NCBI GenBank assembly: GCA_964548275.1
Contig: CAZJQI010000019.1
Span: forward strand, 1 to 64,000
Length of the DNA stretch: 64,000 nt
Source: JAUVUV01 sp964548275
Lineage (GTDB): Bacteria; Gemmatimonadota; Glassbacteria; GWA2-58-10
Direction: 5' to 3'
Within the stretch, counting starts at the first letter, position 1. Each line of letters opens with the position of its first letter. The notes under the pieces were generated by a model. The model saw nothing but the letters and a program-made list of their open reading frames with translations. It was not told the origin of the DNA and searched no databases. Made by a program: the position numbers and the translations under genes. Below, piece after piece: positions 42,607 to 52,355 of this stretch.

Positions 42607-43287
42607 ATGCCAGGTTCAAGAGGAAAAGCGGTTGTCTGCGTGAGCGGAGGGTTGGACAGTTGTGTCTGTGCTGCGATTGCCGCATCCGAGCGCGATGAGC
42701 TCTATTTTCTCCACGCTGATTACGGCCAGCGCACTCAGGCCAGGGAACGTGAGTGTTTCGAACACCTGGCCCGGCATTTCAAAGCCGCTGACAGGCTGGT
42801 CTGCGAGCTCAAGCACCTGGGAGAGATCGGCGGCTCGAGTCTCACCGATAAAAGAATCCAGGTCAGCGAGGCGGACCTGGAAAGCGGGAAGATACCCACC
42901 AGCTACGTTCCATTCAGAAATGCTCATTTTGTTACCATTGCGGTCAGCTGGGCCGAGGTTCTCGAAGCGGAGGCAGTCTATATCGGGGCGGTTGAGCAGG
43001 ACAGCTCAGGCTATCCTGATTGCAGAAGGGAATTCTACGATGCTTTCCAGCGGGTGATCGATCTGGGCACCAGGCCGGCGACCAGGATCAAGATCATCAC
43101 CCCCCTGATCGGGATGAAAAAAAGCGAGATAGTCAGGCTGGGGGCCAGTCTCGGTGCCCCGTTCGAGCTTACCTGGTCCTGCTACAAATCAAGCGATATC
43201 GCGTGTGGAACCTGCGACAGCTGCGTGCTCAGGAGGCGGGCGTTCGCCGAGGCGGGTATTGCCGACCCGGTACCATATGCGGTTTGA
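42607..43287 (+). CDS. queC: 7-cyano-7-deazaguanine synthase
   Basis: Converts 7-carboxy-7-deazaguanine to preQ0 with ATP and ammonia, a step toward queuosine in tRNA. The protein has 226 residues. The PP-loop SGGLDSCVC is near the N-terminus, HADYGQRTQARERE follows, and the C-terminal zinc site is CYKSSDIACGTCDSC. The ATG at 42607 gives the family length; upstream in-frame codons belong to the leader. No other queuosine gene is in the window. A possible promoter (TTGATT, 17 bp, CATATT) lies at 42523-42551. I saw no clear preQ1 riboswitch. Confidence 0.95.
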   Translation: MPGSRGKAVVCVSGGLDSCVCAAIAASERDELYFLHADYGQRTQARERECFEHLARHFKAADRLVCELKHLGEIGGSSLTDKRIQVSEADLESGKIPTSYVPFRNAHFVTIAVSWAEVLEAEAVYIGAVEQDSSGYPDCRREFYDAFQRVIDLGTRPATRIKIITPLIGMKKSEIVRLGASLGAPFELTWSCYKSSDIACGTCDSCVLRRRAFAEAGIADPVPYAV

Positions 43288-43454
43288 ACGGATGAGAAAT
43301 TCGGTAGAAATGCAGTGGCATAATATGCCGTGATCCAGAGGAAAATTCTTACAATATTTTACCGGCAACCAAATTGACTTGATCTGCGTTTAAATAATTG
43401 CTATGCTTTTATAGCGGATTCTTTAATAAGCCAAGCCTGATCAGGATACGATAA

Positions 43455-43652
43455 ATGATTGTTCTGCCCAAAGCCCCGGTCGAACACATTGAGATAGCTC
43501 CAGATCTGGAAGAGGAAAAACTCGAACAGCTCTGCATTGATTTCGACACCGACTGCGTGCTCGGCGACAGCCCGCCTTTCGGCTCCTACAGTAAGTGCTG
43601 GGACTACGACCGCTCGACCGGTTTCTGCCCTTTCTGCCTGCCCCGGGAATAG
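43455..43652 (+). CDS. small cysteine-rich protein, unknown
   Basis: A 65-residue acidic protein with five cysteines. The last 40 residues carry CIDFDTDCVLGD, SKCWDYD and FCPFC, which suggests a small metal site or disulfide knot. There is no signal peptide and I do not recognise a family. It begins with ATG after AGGATACGATAA and ends 6 bp before the convergent glycosyltransferase gene. Confidence 0.55.
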   Translation: MIVLPKAPVEHIEIAPDLEEEKLEQLCIDFDTDCVLGDSPPFGSYSKCWDYDRSTGFCPFCLPRE

Positions 43653-43658
43653 TTTTAT

Positions 43659-44744
43659 TCACACCCCGGCAAGCTCAAGAAACCTCTCCTCGACCAGGCG
43701 CATGTTCTCCTCCCAGAGAGCCTTACGCCTGATCAGTTCACAATTAGCCCGGCGCGCTTTCAGTCTCAGCTCTCTGTTTTGCGCAGCCTGAGCCAGGCAT
43801 TCGGCGAGCCGGTAAAAATCACCCGGCGGGAAGGTGAGACCGTTGCGCCCCTGCTCCACCCACTGCCTGTTGCCCGCGATATCGGTAACTACAGGGAAAA
43901 TACCGCAGGCCATGGCCTCAAGCAGGGAAACCGATGTGCTGTCCGAATGACTGGCCGAAACATAGAGATCCGCCTCGCGTAAGATGTTTGCAAGCTCTGC
44001 TTGAGACAGCACTCCGGTGAACCGGACCCTGTCCGCCAGGCCGCATTCGTCGGTGAATTTCTCCAGCCCCGGGCGGATGCTGCCCTGGCCTGCTATCTCT
44101 ATCTGGAAATCAAGTCCGCGGCTTTTCAGAATCACTGCCGCACGGAGGAGCGTTTCAATATCATAGATCGGTTCCAATCTACGAGTCGAGACGATCCTCA
44201 GCGGAGGGTTCTCGCCATGGATTTGCAAGGATGCGTCTTTGTCTTCAGGATAGAACAGGCGCGGGTCGACACCCATCGGTACCTCCAGGATGCGGCTGCT
44301 TTCCACCCCCAGGCCCTGCAAAGCCCCGTTCAAGTTTTCAGCATCGCAGGTCACCAGCCCTGCGGCACGAAGAGCGAACCGGGTGCGCAAGCGGTGGAGG
44401 CGGCTTTTTTCGGGGTTCAGCAGAATATCGCTGCCCCAGGCGCTGATTGCCAGAGGCCGGGCGGAGGGAACCAGAGCAGCGAGAAACCCGTAGCCTGAAA
44501 CAAAATGGGCGTTGACCAGCTGCGGGCGGAATTTCCTGACAAGCCGTGCCAGGGCCGGCACAGCGAGCAGATATTGAAAAGCCTGTACCGAGGAACGCGC
44601 AGGCAGCACATGCTCCTCCGGGCCGCAATCCTCCCTGGAGGGCTCGAGTGTTGCCAGTATCACCTCGTGGCCGCGCTCGAGGAACCAGGCAACCCAGCGC
44701 CTGGTGTGGATTACATTTGCGCTTGCCAGAACAAGCAGCCTCAT
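43659..44744 (-). CDS. family 4-type glycosyltransferase
   Basis: A 361-residue GT-B glycosyltransferase. The N-terminal Rossmann domain starts RLLVLASANVIHTRRWVAWFLERGHEV, the middle has ISAWGSDILL, and the C-terminal nucleotide-sugar site has IVSTRRLEPIYDIETLL and SDSTSVSLLEAMACGIFPVVTDI with the EX7E glutamates. It probably adds a sugar to a lipid-linked polysaccharide precursor. It is last in the minus-strand polysaccharide cluster, 21 bp after the flippase gene. Confidence 0.9.
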   Translation of the reverse strand: MRLLVLASANVIHTRRWVAWFLERGHEVILATLEPSREDCGPEEHVLPARSSVQAFQYLLAVPALARLVRKFRPQLVNAHFVSGYGFLAALVPSARPLAISAWGSDILLNPEKSRLHRLRTRFALRAAGLVTCDAENLNGALQGLGVESSRILEVPMGVDPRLFYPEDKDASLQIHGENPPLRIVSTRRLEPIYDIETLLRAAVILKSRGLDFQIEIAGQGSIRPGLEKFTDECGLADRVRFTGVLSQAELANILREADLYVSASHSDSTSVSLLEAMACGIFPVVTDIAGNRQWVEQGRNGLTFPPGDFYRLAECLAQAAQNRELRLKARRANCELIRRKALWEENMRLVEERFLELAGV

Positions 44745-44765
44745 GGATTTTTCCAGCTAAAAAGT

Positions 44766-46118
44766 TTAAGCCGATTTTCCATCCCTGGATCTGAATAATT
44801 CTTTCAGCAACCGGTACAAATCTACCAGGTCTCTCCAACGGAAAAGAAAAAAGTCTCGCCAGGCAATTTTACCCAGCCTGTTAAAAAACGCAATCGAGAT
44901 TGCCATCTGAAGGACATAGCTCGCGGTACTGGCAAGACCGGCTCCCAGGGCGCCGTAGAGAGGAATCAGCCACAGGCCAAGGCCCAGTCCCAGCGGGAAG
45001 GCGCAGCCCACGGCGATGCTCTGGTAGTGCCGCCGGTCGATCCCGGCGAAAAAGCTTTCGAACACATTGGATACGCTGACCGCCAGAACCCCGGGCAACA
45101 GAGCGGCCATGGCGGCATAGGCTGGCAGGAAAGAGGAGCCAAAAAGAATGCCGATCGCCACTTTTCCAAAAAGCAGGAGCCCCAGAGCCATGCCTGCACT
45201 TAACATAAAGGTCATTCTGCAGGCTCTTGGTAGCCTGCTTGCCCCTTCCTGGGCCCCTTCAGCGGCCACCCGCGGGAAAAGGTTCAAATGCACGGACATC
45301 GAAATGTGCCAGATAGTCTCGGCAACCGCCACGGCCACGGCATAGAGGCCAACCTGCGCCGGTCCGGCAAGCGCTCCCAGAAGAAAGATGTCGAATCGCT
45401 GGTTGAAAATTACCAGCACTCCAGCCGGATGGCCCTTGAGACCGTAGGAGAGGCTCTTTTTCAGAAAGGACCAGCCTTCAAACCGCTCCTTGCTCCAGGC
45501 ACGGGTTTCGGCACGGGAAATACGCCTGATCCAGAAAGCACCCAGCGGGATAACCAAAGTCTGAGCTGCAATAAAGCCGGCCAGAGCGCCGTCAAGGCCG
45601 TAACCCAGGCCTGCCACGAGAACCACAACCAGCAGCAGAATCGCCAGGCTGGTATAGAAGTAAACCAGGTTGAATCTGATTACTTTTTCAAATCCCAGGA
45701 GGATCGAGAGCACGAAATAGCGACAGAGCACCAGCGGCACGAGAATACAGGAAAGCACAACAAGGTGCTCCGGCAAGCTTTCCATCACCTGCGGCACAAC
45801 GAGTCGAAGATAAATCCACACGGCAATGGGAGTGATCACCAGCATACTGAGTGTGCAGAGCCTGACAACAGAACTCAAGCGAGCCTTTCCCCCGCTGAGG
45901 AGATAGGACTGGGAGGTATTCAGGCCGCCGAGCATGATAAACGTGACAAGCCAGGGCACAACAGTCAGCAGCGTGTAGGCACCCTTGCCCTCGACCCCGA
46001 GCAGACGGGCGAGCAGGATCGAGGTCGGAACCTGCACCCCAAGGGTGAGAATCCGCAAAAGCAATGTCTGTGCGCTGCCCTGGGCAAGGGACATTTCAGC
46101 CTGTCTAGCCTGATTCAT
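44766..46118 (-). CDS. Wzx-like polysaccharide flippase
   Basis: A 450-residue polytopic membrane protein of the MOP/PST flippase superfamily that moves lipid-linked oligosaccharide units across the inner membrane. The N-terminal segment (SAQTLLLRILTLGVQVPTSILLARLLGVEGKGAYTLL) and repeated paired helices up to about fourteen are typical. The C-terminal tail is short and basic. The gene directly abuts a glycosyltransferase gene on each side and therefore belongs to one transcription unit for surface polysaccharide export. Confidence 0.9.
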   Translation of the reverse strand: MNQARQAEMSLAQGSAQTLLLRILTLGVQVPTSILLARLLGVEGKGAYTLLTVVPWLVTFIMLGGLNTSQSYLLSGGKARLSSVVRLCTLSMLVITPIAVWIYLRLVVPQVMESLPEHLVVLSCILVPLVLCRYFVLSILLGFEKVIRFNLVYFYTSLAILLLVVVLVAGLGYGLDGALAGFIAAQTLVIPLGAFWIRRISRAETRAWSKERFEGWSFLKKSLSYGLKGHPAGVLVIFNQRFDIFLLGALAGPAQVGLYAVAVAVAETIWHISMSVHLNLFPRVAAEGAQEGASRLPRACRMTFMLSAGMALGLLLFGKVAIGILFGSSFLPAYAAMAALLPGVLAVSVSNVFESFFAGIDRRHYQSIAVGCAFPLGLGLGLWLIPLYGALGAGLASTASYVLQMAISIAFFNRLGKIAWRDFFLFRWRDLVDLYRLLKELFRSRDGKSA

Positions 46119-46119
46119 C

Positions 46120-47379
46120 TCAGGAATACTCCAAAAGAGCTAAAGCCTCTGTTTCCTGCCTCATCCTTTTCTCATAGCTCGGGATGATTTCCTTCGCTGT
46201 GCGAAAGGCGCCCTCGGAGAGACTCGCTCTGAGCATTTCATTGCCTAACGTTTCAGCCAGCACCTCTCCCAGGCGCTCCTGCCGCTCAAACTCGACAAGC
46301 CTCCCGTTGACCATATCCAGGATAATACTCCCTGTGCCGCCGGTGGCCAGCGCCACCACAGGCAATCCATGATTCAGGGATTCGAGAACCGAGTTGCTCA
46401 GGTTCGTCCGGTCGCTCGTGGCCGCATAAATGTCCGCGCAGGAGTAATGTTCGCTGAGCTCGGTGTTGGTGAGCGAGCCGGTGAAAATCACTTTCACTCC
46501 CCGCCTCTCGGCCAGGCTTTCCAGAAAGGTGCGTTCGCTGCCCTCACCCACCACCACCGCGGCAACCGGCGTGCCGTCCGGAAGAACATCGGGCATCCGG
46601 GCGATCAGCCGGTCGATCCGCTGCTGAGGCCAGAGCCGCGCCACGCGCAGGATGATTTTTGTCTCGGGTGACAGTCCCAGTTTATCGCGGTAGGCCTTGG
46701 GGTCGAACTTTTTCCCCGGCTGGCTTTTGTCCACACCGTTCAGCAGATATAACACCCTGTCAGCCGGGACACCCAGTTTTCGGGCTGCACGGTCTCCGCC
46801 CGAGCCGTCGTCCGTGATCACCCACCGGTCTGCGCCGAGCCTGAACGAAAGGGTCTCCTCGAACTGGGCTACCTGCGCCAGAGCCGAAAATCCTTTCATT
46901 CCCAGGGAAACCCCGAAAAGACGGGTTACCATCGGCACCCCGAGCTTTCGCGACAAAAGTTTAGCAGCCGGCACGGCCATGTAGCCGTAGGCGGCCACCC
47001 TGTCCGGCCGTACTTGCGCCGCCACCTTTTTCACGGCCCGGTAGGCAGCGACTGTGAAAGCCAGGTAGGAAAAAGTCCGCAGAACCCAGTTAAGCGTAAA
47101 AAGGGCAAGCCTGGGGATCAGAATGTAAACTTTTTTACGTACTCTCATCCAGCCCGGCCGGGCAACCAGCCCCCCGCCCCCTGGCCAGTTAAAGGTTCCC
47201 TGTTCCACCCCCTCGGGCAAGGCCTCTTTCATCAGAGATTCCGAGCTGGCGGGATGCACCAGCACCACGCGTTCAAAGAAGCCTGCGAGCGCTTTGAGGG
47301 AAAGGTAGAAATCCGGGCTGCCCTTGCCGGTTCCCATTGACCAGAGTTTTTTCCAGCTATAGATAACCAGGATCCGCAT
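46120..47379 (-). CDS. GT4-like glycosyltransferase
   Basis: A 419-residue GT-B glycosyltransferase. ILVIYSWKKLWSMGTGKGSPDFYLSLKAL opens the acceptor domain, KIILRVARLWPQQRIDRLI and VVGEGSERTFLESL are the nucleotide-binding side, and NLSNSVLESLNHGLPVVALATGGTGSIILD has the EX7E-type motif. Its stop lies 1 bp from the flippase start. The acceptor and donor sugars cannot be told. Confidence 0.88.
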   Translation of the reverse strand: MRILVIYSWKKLWSMGTGKGSPDFYLSLKALAGFFERVVLVHPASSESLMKEALPEGVEQGTFNWPGGGGLVARPGWMRVRKKVYILIPRLALFTLNWVLRTFSYLAFTVAAYRAVKKVAAQVRPDRVAAYGYMAVPAAKLLSRKLGVPMVTRLFGVSLGMKGFSALAQVAQFEETLSFRLGADRWVITDDGSGGDRAARKLGVPADRVLYLLNGVDKSQPGKKFDPKAYRDKLGLSPETKIILRVARLWPQQRIDRLIARMPDVLPDGTPVAAVVVGEGSERTFLESLAERRGVKVIFTGSLTNTELSEHYSCADIYAATSDRTNLSNSVLESLNHGLPVVALATGGTGSIILDMVNGRLVEFERQERLGEVLAETLGNEMLRASLSEGAFRTAKEIIPSYEKRMRQETEALALLEYS

Positions 47380-47405
47380 GCAACCCCCGCAGTGGATAAG
47401 CTTTA

Positions 47406-48428
47406 TCAGAGGCGGTGATAAAGGGCGCGCAACGAGGCGCCAAACCTGAACAATGGAGAGACTTTCACCGCGCTGAGCCTGGTGTAAGGTTCCCCGCCCA
47501 GGTTACGCTTGAAATCGGCAAGCGAATGAGCATCCTCCGGCACTGCGCCCAGATCGACAGCTTCCAGGCCTTCCTGGAAAGCCAGCTCGATAATACTCCT
47601 GTAGATCAGGTTATTCGGACGGGCCTCGAATGTTGTCTCATCCGCGCCGTGGTCGCAGAGCCAGATCCTGCCGGCGTGAACAAGGCAGAGATTAAATGCC
47701 GCGGGCCTGCCTTTCACCCTGACCATATACATCCTGGCCAGGCCGGGCTCTTGCACAAGCGGACCACAAGGGTCCAGAACAAGCCGGTAAAATCTTTCGC
47801 TGAAATTAGGGCCCGGCCTTTTATGGTGTCTTGCCGTGAGCCAGGCGAGCCGGTAGATTTCGGATGCTGCCTCGGGACGATCCACCCGTTGGAAAACTCC
47901 GCCCCTTTTCAACGCCTGCCTGTTCTTGTTTCTCACCGATTGTTTGAGCGAGGCTTCCCACTGGCTAAAAGTCCTTCCGGAAAGCCGAATGGCAAAAGAT
48001 TTCTGTTCGAATACGCGGAAAGAATGCTTTTGGAGGGTTTCAAGTCCGGGAGGATCTCTATCCGGGAAAATGATCGCCAGACGCCAGGGCAGGCGCGCCC
48101 CCCGGAAACGGCCCGCCCAGCGTTCGATCAATAAGCCGGCCACCTCGCCGCCTGCACCCGGAGCGAGGATTACTCCTGACGGAGTTCCCCAGGGAAGGCA
48201 ATGGGACTGCTGCCTGAAAAAAGCTCTGCTGTCCACATACGGCAGACCGCCCAGGATTTCTCCGCTCTGTTCAGCAAGCAGGAGGCCGACACGCCAGTCC
48301 GGGAAGCTTGCGGCGATCAGACTGAGCCAGGCGTGGCGGCAGAACGGGCTTTTTACGCCCGCATTCTCGACCAGCCTGTCCCACGTGTCGGACTGGATGC
48401 TTGAAAGGGAATAATCCTCGATCTTCAT
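47406..48428 (-). CDS. FemAB/CelD-like GNAT acyltransferase
   Basis: A 340-residue double-GNAT protein of the BcsL/CelD (Acetyltransf_6) or FemAB-like type. The pattern SPFCRHAWLSLIAASFPDWRVGLLLAEQSGEILGGLPYV, then SVRNKNRQALKRGG, RVKGRPAAFNLCLVHAGRIWLCDHGADETTFEARPNNLIYRSIIELAFQEGLEAVDLGAVPE is typical. Such genes occur in exopolysaccharide clusters and are thought to acylate sugars or lipid precursors. It lies 26 bp before the GT4 gene on the same strand. Confidence 0.82.
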   Translation of the reverse strand: MKIEDYSLSSIQSDTWDRLVENAGVKSPFCRHAWLSLIAASFPDWRVGLLLAEQSGEILGGLPYVDSRAFFRQQSHCLPWGTPSGVILAPGAGGEVAGLLIERWAGRFRGARLPWRLAIIFPDRDPPGLETLQKHSFRVFEQKSFAIRLSGRTFSQWEASLKQSVRNKNRQALKRGGVFQRVDRPEAASEIYRLAWLTARHHKRPGPNFSERFYRLVLDPCGPLVQEPGLARMYMVRVKGRPAAFNLCLVHAGRIWLCDHGADETTFEARPNNLIYRSIIELAFQEGLEAVDLGAVPEDAHSLADFKRNLGGEPYTRLSAVKVSPLFRFGASLRALYHRL

Positions 48429-48478
48429 GACATACGACCTGAGGCATGGAAGGTTAATGTTGATGTTGCTTTCAGCGA

Positions 48479-50737
48479 CTAACGAACCAGCGCCACCTTG
48501 CCGATAAAAGTCCTGCCGTCAGGGGCTTTGGCCTGAATCAGGTAAACTCCGCTGGCGCAGGCGCGTCCGTGGCTGTTGGAGCCGTCCCAGAAAAAATGCT
48601 CACTGGAATTCTCCCGGGGTGCGAAAGTGCGTACCTGTTCGCCGCTCACAGTGAGGATCGAAATCCTGCTGTAGCGCGGCATCCCGCTCACGGCAAGCAT
48701 CGACTGGCGCTCAGTGTACCATGGATTAGGCCGCACTACCAGTTTCAAGCTCTCCAGGCCCGGCTCACCTTCCGCAGACAGCGCCAGCGTGCTCAAACCT
48801 CCTGCTGTGGCTGCCCAGACAACACCCCATCTGTCGTCTATTGCCAGATCGTAAACCTGATCCGATGCCAGGGCACTGTTACCGCGGTTAAATACTGTCC
48901 AGTTGTCCTGGTCAGCGAGTTCAAGGCGGTAGATCCCGCTGGCTGTGGCGAACCAGACGGCTTTAAAGCCCTCGATTTCGATATCGTTGACAGCCAGTCC
49001 GGCAAACGAAGGCGGCTTGATCTCTTTGTAGGCGAACTTAAGTTCATCAGTGGCATCCTCCTGGAAATTGAGCAGGATCACCTTGGTTGAGGTTGCGATC
49101 CACAGCCTGTTGACCCCGTCGGCTGCCAGATCCACGATTCCGGTCTCACCCACCTCGGTGCGGAAAGTTTCCACATTGCGCACGCCTGCACTGCCGGCGA
49201 AACCTCCCGGAATTACTGCAAGGCCCCGGTTGGCGTAGCCGATCCAGATGTTGCCCAGCCCATCGGCTTCAACTGTGTGCACGCTGCGCTCGCTTAAAGT
49301 GCCGGAGTAGCTTATGAACGCGCTGGTTTGGGGTTCGAAATACTCCAGCCCTCCTGGCTGGTCCTGGTTCACCTGGCTGCCGACCCACACCCCGCCTTCC
49401 GAGTCAAATGCCATCTCTCCCCGGATCACGCCCATGGAAAGCCCGCTGTTGTTCGCCACGCAGGTTTCCCAGCGATCATCCCCTGGGTCCGCAGTGCCGC
49501 CGTCATCGAGGATATTGAACCCTCCAGAGCCGACTGCTGCCGGGCCGAACCAGGTACCGAGGTAGAGCCGTCCATCCGGGGCTGCGTTGAGCGAGCTGAT
49601 CAGGTTGAAAATCAGCGGGCTGCCGGCCTGGGTAAAATGGGACCAGGATTCGCCGTCATAGCGGCTTACACCGACTCTTTCGGCCGGGATATTATCCGAG
49701 GCGCTGCTTGTCCATACAGTGCCCCGGCTGTCCAGGGCCACTCGTGTGAGCACATTGTAAAGTGGGCCTGGCAGGCGAAGATTTCTGTATTCACCGCTGG
49801 GATCAGGCCAGAAAAGCCCGGCTGTAGCGGTGCCTGCAGCGGCCATTTGCGTACCCGGAACCACCGGCCCGATCGTGTTCACGGCCAAGCCAAAAGACTC
49901 GCCAGGTGTCCACGATCCCATGCTGTCCAGGTAATAAATTCTTTCCCCAGCCCCGGCGGCCAGCACCTGCTCATCCCCGATCCTGAGCAGGCGAAGATCT
50001 GTAATCATCGAGCCTCTAAACGGTCCATCTACAGGTGTGAAAATCCCACCACTGAAACGGGCGATAATCTTTTCATAGGCGATATATATTTCACCCTCCG
50101 GCCCGCGTTCTATTTCAGTCACCTCGAGAGAGCCCACCCCCTCGGAGGTGCCGTAACGTATAAAATTCCCTGACTCGTCCATACGCCAGACCCCGGAGTT
50201 GGTCGCAAAAAACACCGCGCCTGAGGTGTCCTCGGCAATGTCGTAAACCAGATAATCCGCGAGAATAATCCTGCTTTCGTGTTCCGGTTCGATAAAGCCC
50301 GGCCGGACTGCCAGTTTGCGCGCCCCGCGCAGAGTCCCGACCCAGAGGGATGGTTCCCGGCTGTCCCCTGAAAAATCTGAAATGCTCAGATGGAATACCC
50401 GCTCGTGTGGTACGCCGTCGAACAACCCGGCGCGGACCCACTTTCCTGTGCTGATCCTGAGGATAACGCCCAAATCCGCAGTGCCGGCCACGAGCCTGGT
50501 GTCATCAAGCACGGCCAGAGCGGTCAGGTCGGCTGAGGGAATACCCTCGGCTCTGGAGAGAAGCTGATAAATTTCACGCACCAGATCAAGCCGCACAAGG
50601 CCCCCGCCGGTTGCGTACCAGAGCGTTGCGCCGGAAGGATCGAGCTGGATAGCGCGAACCTCGTTTCGGTCGGCAAAATGCGCTCCCTGGGCGAAAACTC
50701 TCACACCACCGGCCAGCAAAAATATGGCCAGGCCCAA
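48479..50737 (-). CDS. exported two-propeller protein with FlgD/T9SS-like C-terminal domain
   Basis: A 752-residue exported protein. After a hydrophobic N-terminus (LAIFLLAGGVRVFA) come about fourteen propeller blades of the two-component-sensor type (for example WYATGGGLVRLDL, FFATNSGVWRMDESGNFIRYGTSEG, WIATSTKVILLNF). The last 80 residues (LKLVVRPNPWYTERQSM, then SRISILTVSGEQVRTF, FFWDGSNSHGRACASGVYLIQA) form a FlgD-Ig/type-A sorting-like domain that in FCB bacteria marks type IX secretion cargo. The start is probably TTG at 50737, and the frame is open further upstream. It may be a cell-surface protein, and its position beside the polysaccharide genes suggests an envelope role. Confidence 0.8.
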   Translation of the reverse strand: MGLAIFLLAGGVRVFAQGAHFADRNEVRAIQLDPSGATLWYATGGGLVRLDLVREIYQLLSRAEGIPSADLTALAVLDDTRLVAGTADLGVILRISTGKWVRAGLFDGVPHERVFHLSISDFSGDSREPSLWVGTLRGARKLAVRPGFIEPEHESRIILADYLVYDIAEDTSGAVFFATNSGVWRMDESGNFIRYGTSEGVGSLEVTEIERGPEGEIYIAYEKIIARFSGGIFTPVDGPFRGSMITDLRLLRIGDEQVLAAGAGERIYYLDSMGSWTPGESFGLAVNTIGPVVPGTQMAAAGTATAGLFWPDPSGEYRNLRLPGPLYNVLTRVALDSRGTVWTSSASDNIPAERVGVSRYDGESWSHFTQAGSPLIFNLISSLNAAPDGRLYLGTWFGPAAVGSGGFNILDDGGTADPGDDRWETCVANNSGLSMGVIRGEMAFDSEGGVWVGSQVNQDQPGGLEYFEPQTSAFISYSGTLSERSVHTVEADGLGNIWIGYANRGLAVIPGGFAGSAGVRNVETFRTEVGETGIVDLAADGVNRLWIATSTKVILLNFQEDATDELKFAYKEIKPPSFAGLAVNDIEIEGFKAVWFATASGIYRLELADQDNWTVFNRGNSALASDQVYDLAIDDRWGVVWAATAGGLSTLALSAEGEPGLESLKLVVRPNPWYTERQSMLAVSGMPRYSRISILTVSGEQVRTFAPRENSSEHFFWDGSNSHGRACASGVYLIQAKAPDGRTFIGKVALVR

Positions 50738-50793
50738 CCTGAGTGCAGGACCGTTCTTAAAGAGACTATATCTGTTATTGGTTAACGTCAGTT

Positions 50794-51873
50794 CTACCTC
50801 CGCCTGCGTTTTTCCACCTCTTCCGGCCGGTAGCGAAAGCTCTTTGCCTGATATTCGATCTCCAGTCCCGCCTCGTTGACAATACCTGTTACCCTGACAT
50901 GATACGAATTCTCCGGTATAAGCGGACCGGCCGGTTTCAGGATCACCCGCCGGGTATCAGCACTGTCCAGAAAGGTTGAATCCACAGCGAGTTCCGTGCC
51001 CAGGCTGTCCGGTGTTCTGAGTTCGAACTCGGCCCCTGCGATCCCGCGCGCTGTGTCGCACCTGTCATCGAATACCAGCACCAGGGTGAGCGAATCCGGG
51101 GTTTCGACTGATTTCAGCACCGGCGCGGTAGTGTCGGCAAGCTGGAGTGTGAAATCAATTGTCAGCGGTTCGAAAACCAGCTCGGCCAGGGTGTCGGCGC
51201 CCTCCTCGCGGGTATAATCGAAGCGGTTGTTACGGTTGAGATCGCGGAAAGCCTCCACCCGGTAGCTGCCCAGCGGAAGGTATGGCAGCAGATAGGCCCC
51301 GCTGGAATCAGACCCGGAGGTGAAAACCAGGGTCGTATCTTGCTGCGCCACTGCCCGCAGCCTGCCTCCCACCACCAGTGAGTCGCGCACCTGCACGGTT
51401 CCGGAAATCCTGCCCGGGGAGAAAGCCTTGCCTGTGGAGAAAAAACTTTCGAAGCGCTGTTCGGACTTGACCCGGTGAAAGTCGGTCAGGCCGGGTTCCA
51501 CTATCAGCCGGTAGGTGATAGCCGGACGGAAATTTTTTTCTGTTCGCACGCGCACAACCCGGCCGTCCCACTTGAAATAGAGCCTGCCTGCCTCAGGGCT
51601 GAGCTTCACCAGCGGCCCGGCCTGCTCGCGTCTCACTTTCTCGCTGAACACCAGCTCGAGCTCCGTATCCAGAGCCACCCCTGTGCTGTCCTGTGCCGGG
51701 GTAATTGATTCGACACGCGGCGGCTCGGTGTCCTCAGGGCCGCCTGGAGGCGGCCCCATGCGGGCGCAGGAGGAAACCAGCAGAAAAACTGCCGCAAATA
51801 CGAATTTTTTGGTCACAGAATTATTATTCGCAGAATTTCCAGTCACCGAAAAATTTCCCTGATTTTTCAGCAT
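50794..51873 (-). CDS. Ig-like (SbsA/Big_5) lipoprotein
   Basis: A lipoprotein of about 359 residues. VFAAVFLLVSSC is a lipobox signal, followed by the proline-rich CARMGPPPGGPEDTEPPRV, a signature I associate with FCB lipoproteins. Two Ig-like regions follow: VESITPAQDSTGVALDTELELVFSEKV (SbsA Ig-like) and a second half with SGAYLLPYLPLGSYRVEAFRDLNRNNRFDY, resembling a carboxypeptidase-regulatory/SdrD-like repeat. Start choice is uncertain: ATG at 51873 is listed, but a GTG at 51816 would put the signal at the N-terminus. Function unknown; probably an outer-surface protein. Confidence 0.78.
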   Translation of the reverse strand: MLKNQGNFSVTGNSANNNSVTKKFVFAAVFLLVSSCARMGPPPGGPEDTEPPRVESITPAQDSTGVALDTELELVFSEKVRREQAGPLVKLSPEAGRLYFKWDGRVVRVRTEKNFRPAITYRLIVEPGLTDFHRVKSEQRFESFFSTGKAFSPGRISGTVQVRDSLVVGGRLRAVAQQDTTLVFTSGSDSSGAYLLPYLPLGSYRVEAFRDLNRNNRFDYTREEGADTLAELVFEPLTIDFTLQLADTTAPVLKSVETPDSLTLVLVFDDRCDTARGIAGAEFELRTPDSLGTELAVDSTFLDSADTRRVILKPAGPLIPENSYHVRVTGIVNEAGLEIEYQAKSFRYRPEEVEKRRRR

Positions 51874-52091
51874 GTGATTGGCGCCTGAACTTTTCTCGCG
51901 ACAATTTCGGATCATACGCAAAAATACTGGATATGTAGCCGGGGAGCAAGAATCCCGCACCGCAAGCCCCTTTCCGGGCGCAGGGGGGAAAAATCTTGCA
52001 AACGAGTCTAAAAGGCTTATCTTACACTCTCTATTACCTGACTCCCCGGATCTATTTTACCAGTCCAACCGTGATAAAGCGAGTTTGAAAT

Positions 52092-52355
52092 ATGAACGAA
52101 CAACAGAAAAAGTCTCTTTTCAGGAAACTTCTTCTGGTTTTCGCCATTTCTTTCCTGATGAGCAACGGCCCCGGAGTACTGCTGGTAAACAAACCCACAC
52201 TCGTAGCGGGAATACCGCTGCTCTATCTCTGGGCATTCGCCTGGGGGATAGTCCAGATCGGGATTATCCTCTACGCTTATTTTAAGCTCTGGCGGCATGA
52301 AGTTGAAGAGGAAATCGAGGGGGCAGGGGAAAAAGCGGCCGGGGAGGGTGCATGA
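52092..52355 (+). CDS. DUF3311 small membrane protein
   Basis: An 87-residue protein with two transmembrane helices (LLLVFAISFLMSNGPGVLL and GIPLLYLWAFAWGIVQIGIIL) and a charged C-terminus. The size, layout and adjacency match DUF3311, a small subunit encoded before sodium:solute symporters. Its last 4 bp (ATGA) overlap the symporter start. It probably assembles with or stabilises the transporter. Confidence 0.8.
   Translation: MNEQQKKSLFRKLLLVFAISFLMSNGPGVLLVNKPTLVAGIPLLYLWAFAWGIVQIGIILYAYFKLWRHEVEEEIEGAGEKAAGEGA

Noticed and set aside
42585..42612. A T-arm-like stretch (GGTTCAAATC) resembling the end of a tRNA
   Set aside because: The flanking bases do not form the acceptor, D or anticodon stems of a tRNA, and the T-stem itself has a mismatch.
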